From Phycisphaerae bacterium (GTDB lineage: Bacteria; Planctomycetota; Phycisphaerae; Phycisphaerales; SM1A02): a stretch of DNA of 64,000 nt. Location: the NCBI GenBank assembly GCA_016795035.1, contig JAEUIT010000097.1, positions 355,786 through 419,785 on the forward strand. Reading direction: 5' to 3'. The notes under the pieces are model-generated. The model was not told the origin of the DNA and ran no database searches. It saw only the letters and a program-made list of their open reading frames with translations. Of this stretch, positions 45,475 through 54,023 are shown piece after piece. How positions within the stretch are numbered: position 1 is the stretch's first letter; every line of letters begins with the position of its first letter. A program made the position numbers and the translations under genes.

Positions 45475-48351
45475 GTGCCCACGGAACCGATCGACATCGT
45501 CGTGACCGCCGCTCGGCGCAGTCAGGCGCGGGTCTACGACGCGCTCATCCGTGAGCGCGCACGCATCGGGCGTTTGCCTCTTGGCACGCGGTGGCATGTG
45601 GTCGCCGATCCTGGCGGTCGGCGCGTCGGCAGCGGCACCGCCACGGTGCTCGCGCTCGATGCGATCGCCAAGGCGCGCGGCGGCCGCGATCCCTTCCGTC
45701 GCGGCCGCGCGATCGTCATTCACTCGGGCGGCGACAGTCGCCGGCTTCCCGCGTTTGCGGCGCTCGGCAAGACCTTCGCGCCGTTGCCCGTCGACGACGC
45801 GAGTCCGCCCTGCACGGTGTTCGATCTCCTCGTCGCCGAACTCCTGCGCGTGCCGCTGGCGCGCGAGGAGGGCGTGCTCGTCACGAGCGGCGATGCGAGC
45901 GTCGCCGTGTGTCGCTCGATCGAGGCGCAGGTCGGCGCGCTCGCCGCGGATGGCGTCATCGGCTTCGGCATCGAAGGCTCGCTCGACGAGGCGTCGCGCC
46001 ACGGCGTCTACGTGCGCGGCGCGGGCGATCGCGTGCGGGCGTTCCTGCAGAAGCCATCAATCGACACGATGAAGAAGGCGGGCGCGGTGATCGGGCGTCG
46101 CGCGCTCGTCGACATCGGGCTCGTGCGATTCTCGCCTGACGCCGCGAACGCGTTGCGCGCGGGATTCGGCACGGGGCCGCGAAGCTTGCGCGCCCTCGCG
46201 ACGAACGGGAAGACCGCACCGATCGATCTCTACCGGCACGTGCTCGAAGCGCTCGTCCCCGGCGTGCCGACCCCGCGCTACGTCGATGCGATGGCGCCGT
46301 CTTCGGACGCCGAGCGCCGCGCGATCTCCACGTTGCACCGCGCGCTCCGCGGCCACGCGTTCCGTGTCGTGGTCGTCGATCGACAACGCGAAGGCCCGAT
46401 GGCGTTCGTACATGCCGGCACGACGTCGCAATACGTCGATCTCGTCGCCGCGTCGGGAGCGTCGACGTTGGCGGCGAGCGACATCGTGGTGCGGGCGCCG
46501 CGCGGCACGCGCCACGCGGTCGTGAGTTCCTGCGGCGTTCGAGCGACCTGCGGCGGCGCGAACCTCATCGTGGGCTTTCCCGGCGGCGTGCCGCCGTTTC
46601 GATTGCCGCGCGCAACCGGCGCGGTGGCGATTCCGGTGCGCGGCGGGCGCTTTGCCACCGTCGTCTTTCACGCAGGCGACGACGGCAAGACGACGTTCTC
46701 GTCGGGCGGCACGCTTTTCGGACGTTCGTTCGCCTCGTGGTGTGACGACGTGGGCATCGAGCCCGCGCTCGTGGCCGCGCCCGACGACACGACCTGGGAC
46801 GCGCGCCTCTGGACGCTCGAGCGCCGACCGACGGTGCCGACCTGGATGCTCGATCGTGGCGCCGCGCCGGCCGCGTGGCGCCGCGCTCGCCGTTGCAGCC
46901 TTCGCGAGATCGTCGACCTGATCGACGCGCCGCGCATCGTCGCGCACGACCGCGCGGTGGCGATCGATCGCCTTGTCCACGGAGACGGCGACGCGCTCGC
47001 CGGAGATCGCTGGAACGAGCTGCGCGAGTTCGTGAAAGATCCCCGCGCCGTTCGAGCGGCGTGCGTCGCCCGTGCGGCTCGGGAGCCGAACTCGCTCGAT
47101 GCGGCGCGAGCCCTCGCGCGCGGGGCGGCTGCAACGCGGAACGTGTCGCCGCGCGCGGCGGAGCGTGATCTCGCGGCGGCGTTCGACGTGATCGGGCGCG
47201 TCGTCACGACCAACGTGGAGATGTCGCGCACGCCGCCCACGATCGCGATTCCGCACGACGTGGCGGTGTGGGCGAGCGCGCCCGCGCGCATCGACCTCGC
47301 GGGCGGTTGGTCCGACACGCCGCCCGTCTGCAACGAACTTGGCGGCGCTGTCGTGAACGTCGCGATCGAGCTCGACGGCCGTCCGCCGGTCCACGCGATC
47401 GCGAAGCGCTCGGAGAAGCCGGAGATCTCCGTGCACTCCGTCGACCTCGGTCTCTCCGCGACCTTCCGCTCGACGGCGGCGCTGCTCGCGCACGACGATC
47501 CGCGCGATTGGACGGCGCTCGCGAAGGCGGCGCTCCGGCTCGCGGGCATCGCGCCGCCGTCGGCCGAGGTGCGCCTCGGCGCGTGGCTCGAGCGCGTCGG
47601 CGGCGGGCTCTCGCTCTCCCTCTTTGCCGCGGTGCCGAAGGGTTCGGGCCTCGGCACCTCATCGATTCTCGGCGCCGTCACGCTCGCGTGCCTCGATCGC
47701 GTGTGCGGCCGCACGCCGGCGCTGCCGACGCTGATTCGCCGCACGAGCGCGCTCGAGCAGCTCATCGCCACGCGCGGCGGGTGGCAGGACCAGGTCGGAG
47801 GCATCGTCGGTGGCTTCAAGCTCGTGCACTCGGCGCCGGGCCACGAGCAGTCGCCGCGCGCCGACGCCATCGCGGTGTCGCCTGCCTTCACGCAGGATTT
47901 GCTCGCGCACAGCGTCCTCTGCTTCACCGGCCTGCGACGCATGGCCCGCGACATCCTCGAGCGCGTCGTCGAGCGCTATCTCGTCGAGCCGTCGGTCCGT
48001 GGACGCGTCGCCACGATGAAAGGCGAGGCGCATGCGCTCGCAGACGCGCTTCGCAACGCGGAGTTGGCGAAGGTCGCGGACGGGATCTCGCGCTACTGGC
48101 GCCATAAGGTCGCGCTCGACCCGCAGGCGTCGAATCGGATGATCGAGGGGATCGTCGGGCCGTTCGAGCGCGATCTACTCGCGTGGACGCTCCCGGGGGC
48201 CGGGGGCGGCGGATTCGTCCTCATGATCGCGAAGTCCCCGCGTATCGCGGCCCGCATCCGGGCAGAGCTGGAGCGACGACCGCCGAATGAGCGGGCCCGC
48301 ATCGTTCCCTTCGCGTGTGCAGAGCGCGGGCTTTCGGTCAGCGTTCTCTGA
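45475..48351 (+). CDS. fkp: Bifunctional fucokinase/GDP-fucose pyrophosphorylase
   Basis: 958 residues from GTG. The N-terminal half is the pyrophosphorylase: VGSGTATVLALDAIA (about residue 52) and HSGGDSRRLPAFAALGKTF (about 83). The C-terminal half is a GHMP kinase: APARIDLAGGWSDTPPVC (about 603), PKGSGLGTSSILGAVTLA (about 721, ATP loop) and LPGAGGGGFVLMIAKSP. Together they turn L-fucose into L-fucose-1-phosphate and then GDP-L-fucose, the salvage route known from Bacteroides and plants. The start follows a TAGCAT box by eight bases. GDP-fucose would feed glycan synthesis; no fucosyltransferase is in the window. Confidence 0.94.
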   Translation: MPTEPIDIVVTAARRSQARVYDALIRERARIGRLPLGTRWHVVADPGGRRVGSGTATVLALDAIAKARGGRDPFRRGRAIVIHSGGDSRRLPAFAALGKTFAPLPVDDASPPCTVFDLLVAELLRVPLAREEGVLVTSGDASVAVCRSIEAQVGALAADGVIGFGIEGSLDEASRHGVYVRGAGDRVRAFLQKPSIDTMKKAGAVIGRRALVDIGLVRFSPDAANALRAGFGTGPRSLRALATNGKTAPIDLYRHVLEALVPGVPTPRYVDAMAPSSDAERRAISTLHRALRGHAFRVVVVDRQREGPMAFVHAGTTSQYVDLVAASGASTLAASDIVVRAPRGTRHAVVSSCGVRATCGGANLIVGFPGGVPPFRLPRATGAVAIPVRGGRFATVVFHAGDDGKTTFSSGGTLFGRSFASWCDDVGIEPALVAAPDDTTWDARLWTLERRPTVPTWMLDRGAAPAAWRRARRCSLREIVDLIDAPRIVAHDRAVAIDRLVHGDGDALAGDRWNELREFVKDPRAVRAACVARAAREPNSLDAARALARGAAATRNVSPRAAERDLAAAFDVIGRVVTTNVEMSRTPPTIAIPHDVAVWASAPARIDLAGGWSDTPPVCNELGGAVVNVAIELDGRPPVHAIAKRSEKPEISVHSVDLGLSATFRSTAALLAHDDPRDWTALAKAALRLAGIAPPSAEVRLGAWLERVGGGLSLSLFAAVPKGSGLGTSSILGAVTLACLDRVCGRTPALPTLIRRTSALEQLIATRGGWQDQVGGIVGGFKLVHSAPGHEQSPRADAIAVSPAFTQDLLAHSVLCFTGLRRMARDILERVVERYLVEPSVRGRVATMKGEAHALADALRNAELAKVADGISRYWRHKVALDPQASNRMIEGIVGPFERDLLAWTLPGAGGGGFVLMIAKSPRIAARIRAELERRPPNERARIVPFACAERGLSVSVL

Positions 48352-48424
48352 CGTTCCCCGTTGCAGCTGCTTCCGCGTTGCAGCCGAGGCCGAGACCCAC
48401 GGCGGCAACGTGGAGTTTCCAAAC

Positions 48425-48469
48425 GAAAAATCGGGAGGCGTCCCAGATCAAGATCTGGAAGCCTCCCGA
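48425..48469 (-). terminator. Reverse-strand intrinsic terminator
   Basis: Outer stem TCGGGAGGC (48431-48439) with GCCTCCCGA (48461-48469), and inner stem CCAGATC with GATCTGG, separated by small internal loops. The A run at 48425-48430 becomes a T run on the reverse strand. On the forward strand no T run follows. Confidence 0.7.
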
Positions 48470-48560
48470 CTCAGAGAGGAACCTTGGTTGGATGCCCCGG
48501 AAAGCCGCGGCTCACCGATAATGCCACAGGCCAGCGGTCCGTGACAGGGCAGTGCAGGGA
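48425..48560 (-). ncRNA. Candidate small RNA, reverse strand
   Basis: A reverse-strand terminator at 48431-48469 has no upstream gene on that strand for at least 500 bases. A possible promoter with TTGCGA and AAAACT spaced by 17 bases lies around 48560-48590, giving a transcript of roughly 130 bases. I compared it by eye with SRP RNA, 6S RNA, RNase P RNA and tmRNA landmarks and found no match. Confidence 0.3.
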
Positions 48561-49027
48561 GTTTTGCCCGATCACCCTCACTTCGCAAGCGGGTGATAAC
48601 CCCGCTCTGGAAAACACGGGAAAACACGGTGGATACGCGAGCGCGTCTCTCGTGAGGTGATGAACGAGGGCTGAGTCGAATTAGCCACAGGTCGGTTTCG
48701 ATCGACGGAGCGCGTCGACTAACGCCGCAAAAGGCCCCTTTGGTCGCGAGGCGTGGCCGGGTCGATTCGCGTACGGGGCAGCGTCGCCGCGACGTGCGAG
48801 GATCGGCTCTCGCGGCGACAAACGGCACTCCAACCCTCTGACCAGTGCCACTGTCGGCACTAGGGGCCTCGGGGGCGACGGCAGCGGACCGGAGAGGCCC
48901 TTACGTCCCCCGGGCACGCCGATCGGTGGTCCCATCGGCTGGGCCTGTCCGATATCGGAGTCGGGCCGGTGATCCGCGAGTCTCGCGGCGGCCACCGGCT
49001 TCCGTCCCTTCGCTGGCTGCTGTTCCG

Positions 49028-51106
49028 ATGGCGAGTCCCACCACGCGTTTCCGCGACCGATTGCTCGGACGACTGCTTCTCTTCGGCCTATTGCCGATGA
49101 TCATCGCGCTTGCGCTGATCGTGGGGACGAACGCCTACCGCTCGTATCACGCGTTTCGGGCACAGGCGCTTGATGACGTGAAGGCCGCGACGTCACTCGC
49201 CGTTGCCGAGATCGACGCGCAGAATCGGCAGGCATCGGCGATCGTGACCTCGATCGCGTACGCGCAGATCGAGGGCGGCATGTTCGGCGATCGCCCGCGA
49301 ACGCTCGCGTTCCTTCGGGCGATCCTCGAGTCGAATCCGATGGCGCAGGGCGCATACGTCGGCTACGAGCCGAACGCCGACGGCAACGACGCGAAGCCCG
49401 ATCCGAACGTCCCGAAGGAAGCGCTCGGCCCCGACGGTCGATTCCTTCCCTACTGGAGGCGCGATCGCGAGTCGGCGGGCGGGTATCGCCTCGAGCCGCT
49501 CGTCGACATGGAGAACTACCCCGCCTTCCTCTACTACCTCGGACCGAAGCTCCGTTGGGAGCGGACGAACCGTCGCGAGGTGCTCTTCACGAAGCCGTAC
49601 ACGTATGGCGATACGGCGATGATCGAGACGGTCTACCCGCTCATCCGCAACGGCGCGTTCGTCGGCATCAGCGGACTCGATCGCACGCTCATCCAGGTGG
49701 ATCGCACGCTCGACGCCGCCGCCGCGCGGATCGACGCGGACTGCTTCCTCATCACCACCTCGATGGACGGCGTGACGCGCTACATCGCGGCCACCACCGA
49801 TCACACCGCGCCCGAGGCGAATCGGCTCCAGTCCCGCGAACTGCGCGGAACGCCGCTTGAGCACAGCTTCGACGCCGCGCCGCGCACGTCGGGAGTCGTG
49901 TCGGTCTTCGAAGCGAAGGATCCGATCACGAGCGAGTGGAGTTTCTACGGCCTCGCCCGCGTGCCCAACTCCGACTGGATCCTGATGACGCGGCGCTCGA
50001 CGTCGAGCGTGTTCGCGCGTCTCACGGCGCTCGTCGTGCAGAACAGCGTCACCGCGCTTGCCGGCGCCGGGCTCGTCGCCGTCGTCTTCTTCCTCGTGGC
50101 CCGCCGCGTGAGCAAGCGACTCTCCGTTGCGACGACGGCCGCCGGCCGCATTGCCGAAGGCGACCTGCGCCACGCCGTCGAGCGGACCGACGGGACCGAC
50201 GAGACCGCGACGCTCCTCAACGCGTTCGCCGCGATGAACGACAACCTCACGCGCATGGTGCAGAACCTTCGCCGCGTGAGCATCCAGGTCAACTCGACCG
50301 CGAACGAGATCGGCGCCACCGCTTTGCAGCAGGAGGAGATGGCGAACGGCTTCAGCTCTTCGGCGACCGAAGTGGCGGCTGCAACGCAGGAGATCTCCGC
50401 GACCGGGGCCGAACTCGTCCGGACGATGGACGCGATCGCCGAGAGCGCGTTCGGCGCCGCGAACAAGGCGAGCGAGGGCCGCGAGAACGTGCGCACGATG
50501 CACGACGCGATGCGACGCCTCGACGACGCGGCGCACAGCGTGTCGACCAAGCTCGGAGCGATCAACGAGAAGGCGGGCGGCATCACCGCGATCCTCGCCA
50601 CGATCACGAAGATCGCCGAGCAGACGAACCTCCTCTCCGTGAACGCCGCGATCGAAGCGGAGAAGGCCGGCGAGCTGGGCCTCGGCTTCCTCGTCGTTGC
50701 ACGGGAGATTCGACGGCTCGCCGATCAGACCTCCGAAGCGACGCTCGACATCGACCGCGTGATTCGCCAGATGCAGGCGGCCGTCTCGGGCGGCGTGATG
50801 GAGATGGACCGGTTCGCCGAGTCGCTTCGTCTCTGCGTCGAGGAAGGCGATGCGGTCGCGCGACGGCTCGAGGGCATCGCCGGTCACGTCGAGAAGGACA
50901 CGTCGCGCGTCGGCCAAGTGACCGAGGGCATGCGGGCCCAAGCCGCGGGCGTGAAGCAGATCGACGAGGCGATGCGCTCGCTGTCTGCGGCCGCGCGACG
51001 CTCGACCAGTTCCGCCGGGGAATTCTCCAAGGCGGCCTCCGGACTTCGGGACTCGATCGGATATCTCAAGGATGCGGTAGCCTCGTTCCGGTTGCCCGAC
51101 GCCTGA
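49028..51106 (+). CDS. Chemoreceptor of Wsp-like cluster (WspA position)
   Basis: 692 residues. Membrane helix 1 is about 14-34, a dCache-type sensor (GAYVGYEPNADGNDAKPDPN, GRFLPYWRRD, LFTKPYTYGDTAMIETVYPL) spans about 35-335, helix 2 is about 339-359, then HAMP and the signalling coiled coil. The tip is AEQTNLLSVNAAIEAEKAGE with GLGFLVVAREIRRLADQ. Glutamine-glutamate pairs (LQQEEMANG, AATQEISATG) are candidate methylation sites for the CheR and CheB encoded downstream. The ATG at 49028 lacks a clear ribosome site. Ligand unknown; the Cache domain suggests a small metabolite. Confidence 0.93.
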   Translation: MASPTTRFRDRLLGRLLLFGLLPMIIALALIVGTNAYRSYHAFRAQALDDVKAATSLAVAEIDAQNRQASAIVTSIAYAQIEGGMFGDRPRTLAFLRAILESNPMAQGAYVGYEPNADGNDAKPDPNVPKEALGPDGRFLPYWRRDRESAGGYRLEPLVDMENYPAFLYYLGPKLRWERTNRREVLFTKPYTYGDTAMIETVYPLIRNGAFVGISGLDRTLIQVDRTLDAAAARIDADCFLITTSMDGVTRYIAATTDHTAPEANRLQSRELRGTPLEHSFDAAPRTSGVVSVFEAKDPITSEWSFYGLARVPNSDWILMTRRSTSSVFARLTALVVQNSVTALAGAGLVAVVFFLVARRVSKRLSVATTAAGRIAEGDLRHAVERTDGTDETATLLNAFAAMNDNLTRMVQNLRRVSIQVNSTANEIGATALQQEEMANGFSSSATEVAAATQEISATGAELVRTMDAIAESAFGAANKASEGRENVRTMHDAMRRLDDAAHSVSTKLGAINEKAGGITAILATITKIAEQTNLLSVNAAIEAEKAGELGLGFLVVAREIRRLADQTSEATLDIDRVIRQMQAAVSGGVMEMDRFAESLRLCVEEGDAVARRLEGIAGHVEKDTSRVGQVTEGMRAQAAGVKQIDEAMRSLSAAARRSTSSAGEFSKAASGLRDSIGYLKDAVASFRLPDA

Positions 51107-51126
51107 GGTCGGCGCCGCCCACTGCC

Positions 51127-51627
51127 ATGCGCGTCCTTCTCTTCGATACCTTTCAGCCGGACGGCACGCGCCGATGGGCGCTGCGCGCCGCGGAGATCGT
51201 GGAGCTCCTGCCCGTGGTGCGCTGGCGGCGCGTCGACGGCGGGCCGGCGTGGGCGCTCGGCGTGTTCGAGCGCCACGGCGAGCTCGTTCCGCTGCTCGAC
51301 CTGCCGCAGATTCTCGGCGATGTCGCGACCTCACCGCGCGTCGGCGCTCGCATCGCGCTGATGCGCATCACCGCGCCGTCGACGGGCGGCGTCGACACGT
51401 CGCGCGGGCTCGTGGGCTTCCTCCTCTCGAACACCGCGGGTCTCGCGCAGATCGATTTCGCCTCGGCGAGCGCGTACCCCGGCTTCGACCCGTCCCGCCG
51501 CACGCCGCTAGGGCCCATCGCGAAGACGCCCGACGGCTTCGTGCAGCTCATCGAGACGGAGCATGCGTTCGGCAACGCCGAGCGCGAGGCGCTCCTGCCT
51601 GCCTGCAACGTGGAGCCGGCGCCGTGA
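51127..51627 (+). CDS. CheW-type adaptor (WspB position)
   Basis: 166 residues, a single CheW domain that links receptor to kinase. It shows RWALRAAEIVELLPVVRWRR, GVFERHGELVPLLDLPQILG and RGLVGFLLSNTAGLAQIDFA. It lies 20 bases after the receptor. Its stop overlaps the cheR-like start as GTGA. Sequence divergence from standard CheW is considerable, as in WspB. Confidence 0.85.
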   Translation: MRVLLFDTFQPDGTRRWALRAAEIVELLPVVRWRRVDGGPAWALGVFERHGELVPLLDLPQILGDVATSPRVGARIALMRITAPSTGGVDTSRGLVGFLLSNTAGLAQIDFASASAYPGFDPSRRTPLGPIAKTPDGFVQLIETEHAFGNAEREALLPACNVEPAP

Positions 51628-52790
51628 CCGGATTTCCGATGACGCGCGCCTGGTTCGCCGGCGCGACGTCGCTGGAGCCGTCGCTGATCGGGAGCGCGTC
51701 GTTCGACACGATGATCGCCCAGCGCATCCGCGAGCTCGGACTGCGCGGCGACGCCGACTACGCGGAGCGGCTTCGGATCGACTCGACCGAGGCGGCGAGG
51801 GCGCACGCGATGGTGGCCGTTCCCGAGACGTGGCTCTTCCGTTGCAGCGCGACTTTCGAGACCTTGCGCGAGCGACTGCTCCGCCGCCGCATGGCCGGTC
51901 AGGAAACGGTGCGGGCGCTGAGCGCGGGGTGCGCGACGGGCGCCGAGCCGTGGTCCCTCGCCGTCACCTTCGCGGCCGCGGGTTTCCCCGTTGCAGGCAT
52001 CTCGATCGATGCCGTCGACCTCAATCCCGACGCGCTCGACGCCGTTCCCCGCGGCCGGTTCGGCCGACTGGGCGTGCGCGAGGCGATTCCCGCCTGGGCG
52101 CAGCACTTTGTGCGATCGGAGCGCGAGGATCTCGTCGTCGATCCGTCGCTTCGCGCGACGATCACGGTGCGCCGCGCGGATCTCTTCACGTTCTCGCCGC
52201 TCGGGTGCTACGACGTCATCCTCTGCCGCAACGTGCTGATCTACCTCGCGAAGCCCGCGCGCGAGCGACTGGTCCGTCGGCTCGTCTCGTGGCTGACGCC
52301 CGACGGCACCCTCGGAACCGGACACGCCGACAACGCCATCGACCACCTCGAAGACTTAGCGCCGTTCGGCCCCACCGGCGCCTTCCTCTTCGAGCGGGCG
52401 GCGCTGCCGAGCGGGCACGTCCCCATGTCGGTGCCGTCCGCGCCGCCGTCGCCTCCGCCGGGGCGCCGCGAGGCGCCGCGAGTGGCTGTCGCGGCGGCCA
52501 CCGCGCCGCGCGCCGGTTCGCGATCGTTCACGCGTCGTGACGAACTCGACGTCGCCCTGCGCCGCGAGCCCAATCGGCTGGATCTTCTTCTCGAACTCGC
52601 CGAACTCCACGTTGCAGCGGGCGAGATTGCCCGTGCGGAGGACGCGTTCCGCCGCATCGTCTACCTCGACGCGAAGCACGAACATGCGCTCGTCCGTCTC
52701 GCCGAGCTCGCCGAGCGCCAAGGGAAGTCGGAGCTCGCCGCGCGATTCCGCGGACGTGCGCTCGAGGCCCATCTCGAGCGCGAGGAGTGA
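51624..52790 (+). CDS. CheR methyltransferase with TPR tail (WspC position)
   Basis: 388 residues. The methyltransferase domain has the SAM-binding ALSAGCATGAEPWSLAVTFA, in which the first Glu of the usual GEEP is Ala, and the CRNVLIYLAKPARERLVRRL motif. A Pro/Ala linker and a C-terminal TPR-like helical segment (about 300-385, LLLELAELHVAAGEIARAED, LVRLAELAERQGKSELAARF) follow, the WspC layout. It methylates the receptor's glutamates. The GTG overlaps the CheW stop (GTGA). Directly after it lies an opposite-strand gene that splits the operon. Confidence 0.9.
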   Translation: MTGFPMTRAWFAGATSLEPSLIGSASFDTMIAQRIRELGLRGDADYAERLRIDSTEAARAHAMVAVPETWLFRCSATFETLRERLLRRRMAGQETVRALSAGCATGAEPWSLAVTFAAAGFPVAGISIDAVDLNPDALDAVPRGRFGRLGVREAIPAWAQHFVRSEREDLVVDPSLRATITVRRADLFTFSPLGCYDVILCRNVLIYLAKPARERLVRRLVSWLTPDGTLGTGHADNAIDHLEDLAPFGPTGAFLFERAALPSGHVPMSVPSAPPSPPPGRREAPRVAVAAATAPRAGSRSFTRRDELDVALRREPNRLDLLLELAELHVAAGEIARAEDAFRRIVYLDAKHEHALVRLAELAERQGKSELAARFRGRALEAHLEREE

Positions 52791-52795
52791 CGCGC

Positions 52796-53323
52796 TCAGC
52801 TTCGGCGGAAGCCGAAGAACCCGCCGACCGCAGCCGACGCGCCCGACGGCAGGGCTGCAACGACGAAATCCTTGAACGCCGTCGCCTGCTTGCTGGCGGC
52901 GTCGATGCCGCCTTGCATGTCGGCTTCGACCTGCGACCAATCGAGCGAGATGAGCCCGGTGGCCTTCAGGACGGCGATGATCGCAACGACGGTTCCTCCG
53001 ACGATGAGCGTCACCTTCAGGAACTTGCGGAAGAGCCACATGACGGCGAAGCCGGCCATGAAGCTGATGCCCATGCGAAACGTCACGGGCGACGCGGGCC
53101 GCTCGGCGGGGGCCGTCGGGCTTCCGGCCGTGACACCGGCGACCAGTCCGGACTTCGCGCCGCTCTCTGAGGTCGGCGCCGCCGGTGGCGCGGACACGTC
53201 GCGGTAGATCCACCACGCGGCGCTCAGGACCGTTGCGAGGAAGGCGATCCAGAGCGGCTTACTGCGGAGGAAGGCGGAGAGAGCGCTCTGCGACGGGGGA
53301 TGCGTTTCGACAGTCTCGGCCAT
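52796..53323 (-). CDS. FUN14 family membrane protein
   Basis: 175 residues. A membrane helix (about 25-42) and a Pro/Ser linker precede the FUN14-like domain: FRMGISFMAGFAVMWLFRKF, VTLIVGGTVVAIIAVLKATG and the C-terminal GASAAVGGFFGFRRS. FUN14 proteins are small membrane proteins known from mitophagy in eukaryotes; the bacterial role is unknown. It sits in reverse orientation between the cheR-like and second cheW-like genes. CACAAT lies six bases before the ATG, so it has its own promoter. Confidence 0.78.
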   Translation of the reverse strand: MAETVETHPPSQSALSAFLRSKPLWIAFLATVLSAAWWIYRDVSAPPAAPTSESGAKSGLVAGVTAGSPTAPAERPASPVTFRMGISFMAGFAVMWLFRKFLKVTLIVGGTVVAIIAVLKATGLISLDWSQVEADMQGGIDAASKQATAFKDFVVAALPSGASAAVGGFFGFRRS

Positions 53324-53329
53324 CGCCGC

Positions 53330-53335
53330 ATTGTG
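53330..53335 (-). promoter_or_regulatory. Possible -10 box of FUN14 gene
   Basis: CACAAT on the reverse strand, six bases (GCGGCG) before the ATG at 53323; the first base departs from TANNNT. Confidence 0.35.
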
Positions 53336-53405
53336 GCAGCGGGACGGCCCGGCGGCCGCGCGGATCTCTTCACCGCCAGCCCGCGGATTGGCCGATCAGG
53401 GATGC

Positions 53406-54023
53406 ATGGCAGTCGCCGACGGCCTTGCGCCGGACGACCAGCGCGCGGAGAGCCCCTCGACCGAGATCGGGGTCGGCGATCGCCTGCGCGCCCTCCTTGC
53501 CCGGCCGATCAGCGAGGCCGAACTCGACGAGAACACCGCAGTCGTCGCCACCAGCCCCCGGCGCCGCGAGGCCACCGCCCGCGCCCTCCTCGTGGTGCGG
53601 CTCGGCGGGGAACGACTCGGCTTCGACGTCCGCTTCGCCCGGCGCGTCGTGAGCGTGGCGCAGCCGCATCGCGTGCCGCATCGCGACCACAACGGATTTG
53701 CGGGGATCGCCAACGTCGACGGCGAGCTGGTGCTGGCGGTGCGCCTTGAGCGGCTGTTCGATCTCGAACGCAGCAACGCGGAGACCGCGTTGCGTCGTCA
53801 TGTCGTCCTCGGCGACGAAGGCCAGGGCTGGGCCATCGAAGTGGATCGCGTCGAAGGCGTGCGCCGCTTCGAGGCCAGTCGACTGCTCACGCCGCCGGCC
53901 ACCGTCGGCCGCGCCCTCGAGAGCATGACCGAAGCGCTCGCGGACACCGGCGACGGCGAGCCGCTCGTGAGCGTGCTCGCAACCGACCGCGTGCGCCGCG
54001 CGCTCGAAAGGTGCATCGCGTGA
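53406..54023 (+). CDS. CheW-type adaptor (WspD position)
   Basis: 205 residues. An N-terminal extension of about 60 residues precedes a CheW domain (LLVVRLGGERLGFDVRFARR, HNGFAGIANVDGELVLAVRL, GWAIEVDRVEGVRRF). WspD likewise has an N-terminal extension before its CheW domain. AGGGAT lies before the ATG. Its stop overlaps the CheA start as GTGA, so translation is coupled. Confidence 0.87.
   Translation: MAVADGLAPDDQRAESPSTEIGVGDRLRALLARPISEAELDENTAVVATSPRRREATARALLVVRLGGERLGFDVRFARRVVSVAQPHRVPHRDHNGFAGIANVDGELVLAVRLERLFDLERSNAETALRRHVVLGDEGQGWAIEVDRVEGVRRFEASRLLTPPATVGRALESMTEALADTGDGEPLVSVLATDRVRRALERCIA

Larger units (their letters stand above)
48352..49027. other. Long non-coding region before chemosensory cluster
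   Basis: About 675 bases. From left to right: two CGTTGCAG octamers and a GGCAACGTGGAG variant (48358-48415), a reverse-strand terminator (48431-48469), an ATCACCC/GGGTGAT hairpin (48571-48597), two tandem copies of GGAAAACACG (48609-48628), and about 380 bases of unremarkable GC-rich sequence up to the receptor start. No convincing open frame is present. The promoter of the Wsp-like cluster should lie here but could not be placed. Confidence 0.5.

Noticed and set aside
48540..48640. Partial resemblance to a c-di-GMP (GEMM) riboswitch, AGCGGGGTTATC on the reverse strand.
   Set aside because: Only one short match is present and the GGCAAA...GGACGCAAAGCC core is missing or out of order; it is also on the strand opposite to the chemosensory genes.
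48600..48700. Possible DnaA-box cluster (TTAGCCACA forward, GTATCCACC reverse).
   Set aside because: Each departs from TTATCCACA by one or two bases, there are too few, and no dnaA, dnaN or other origin gene is near.
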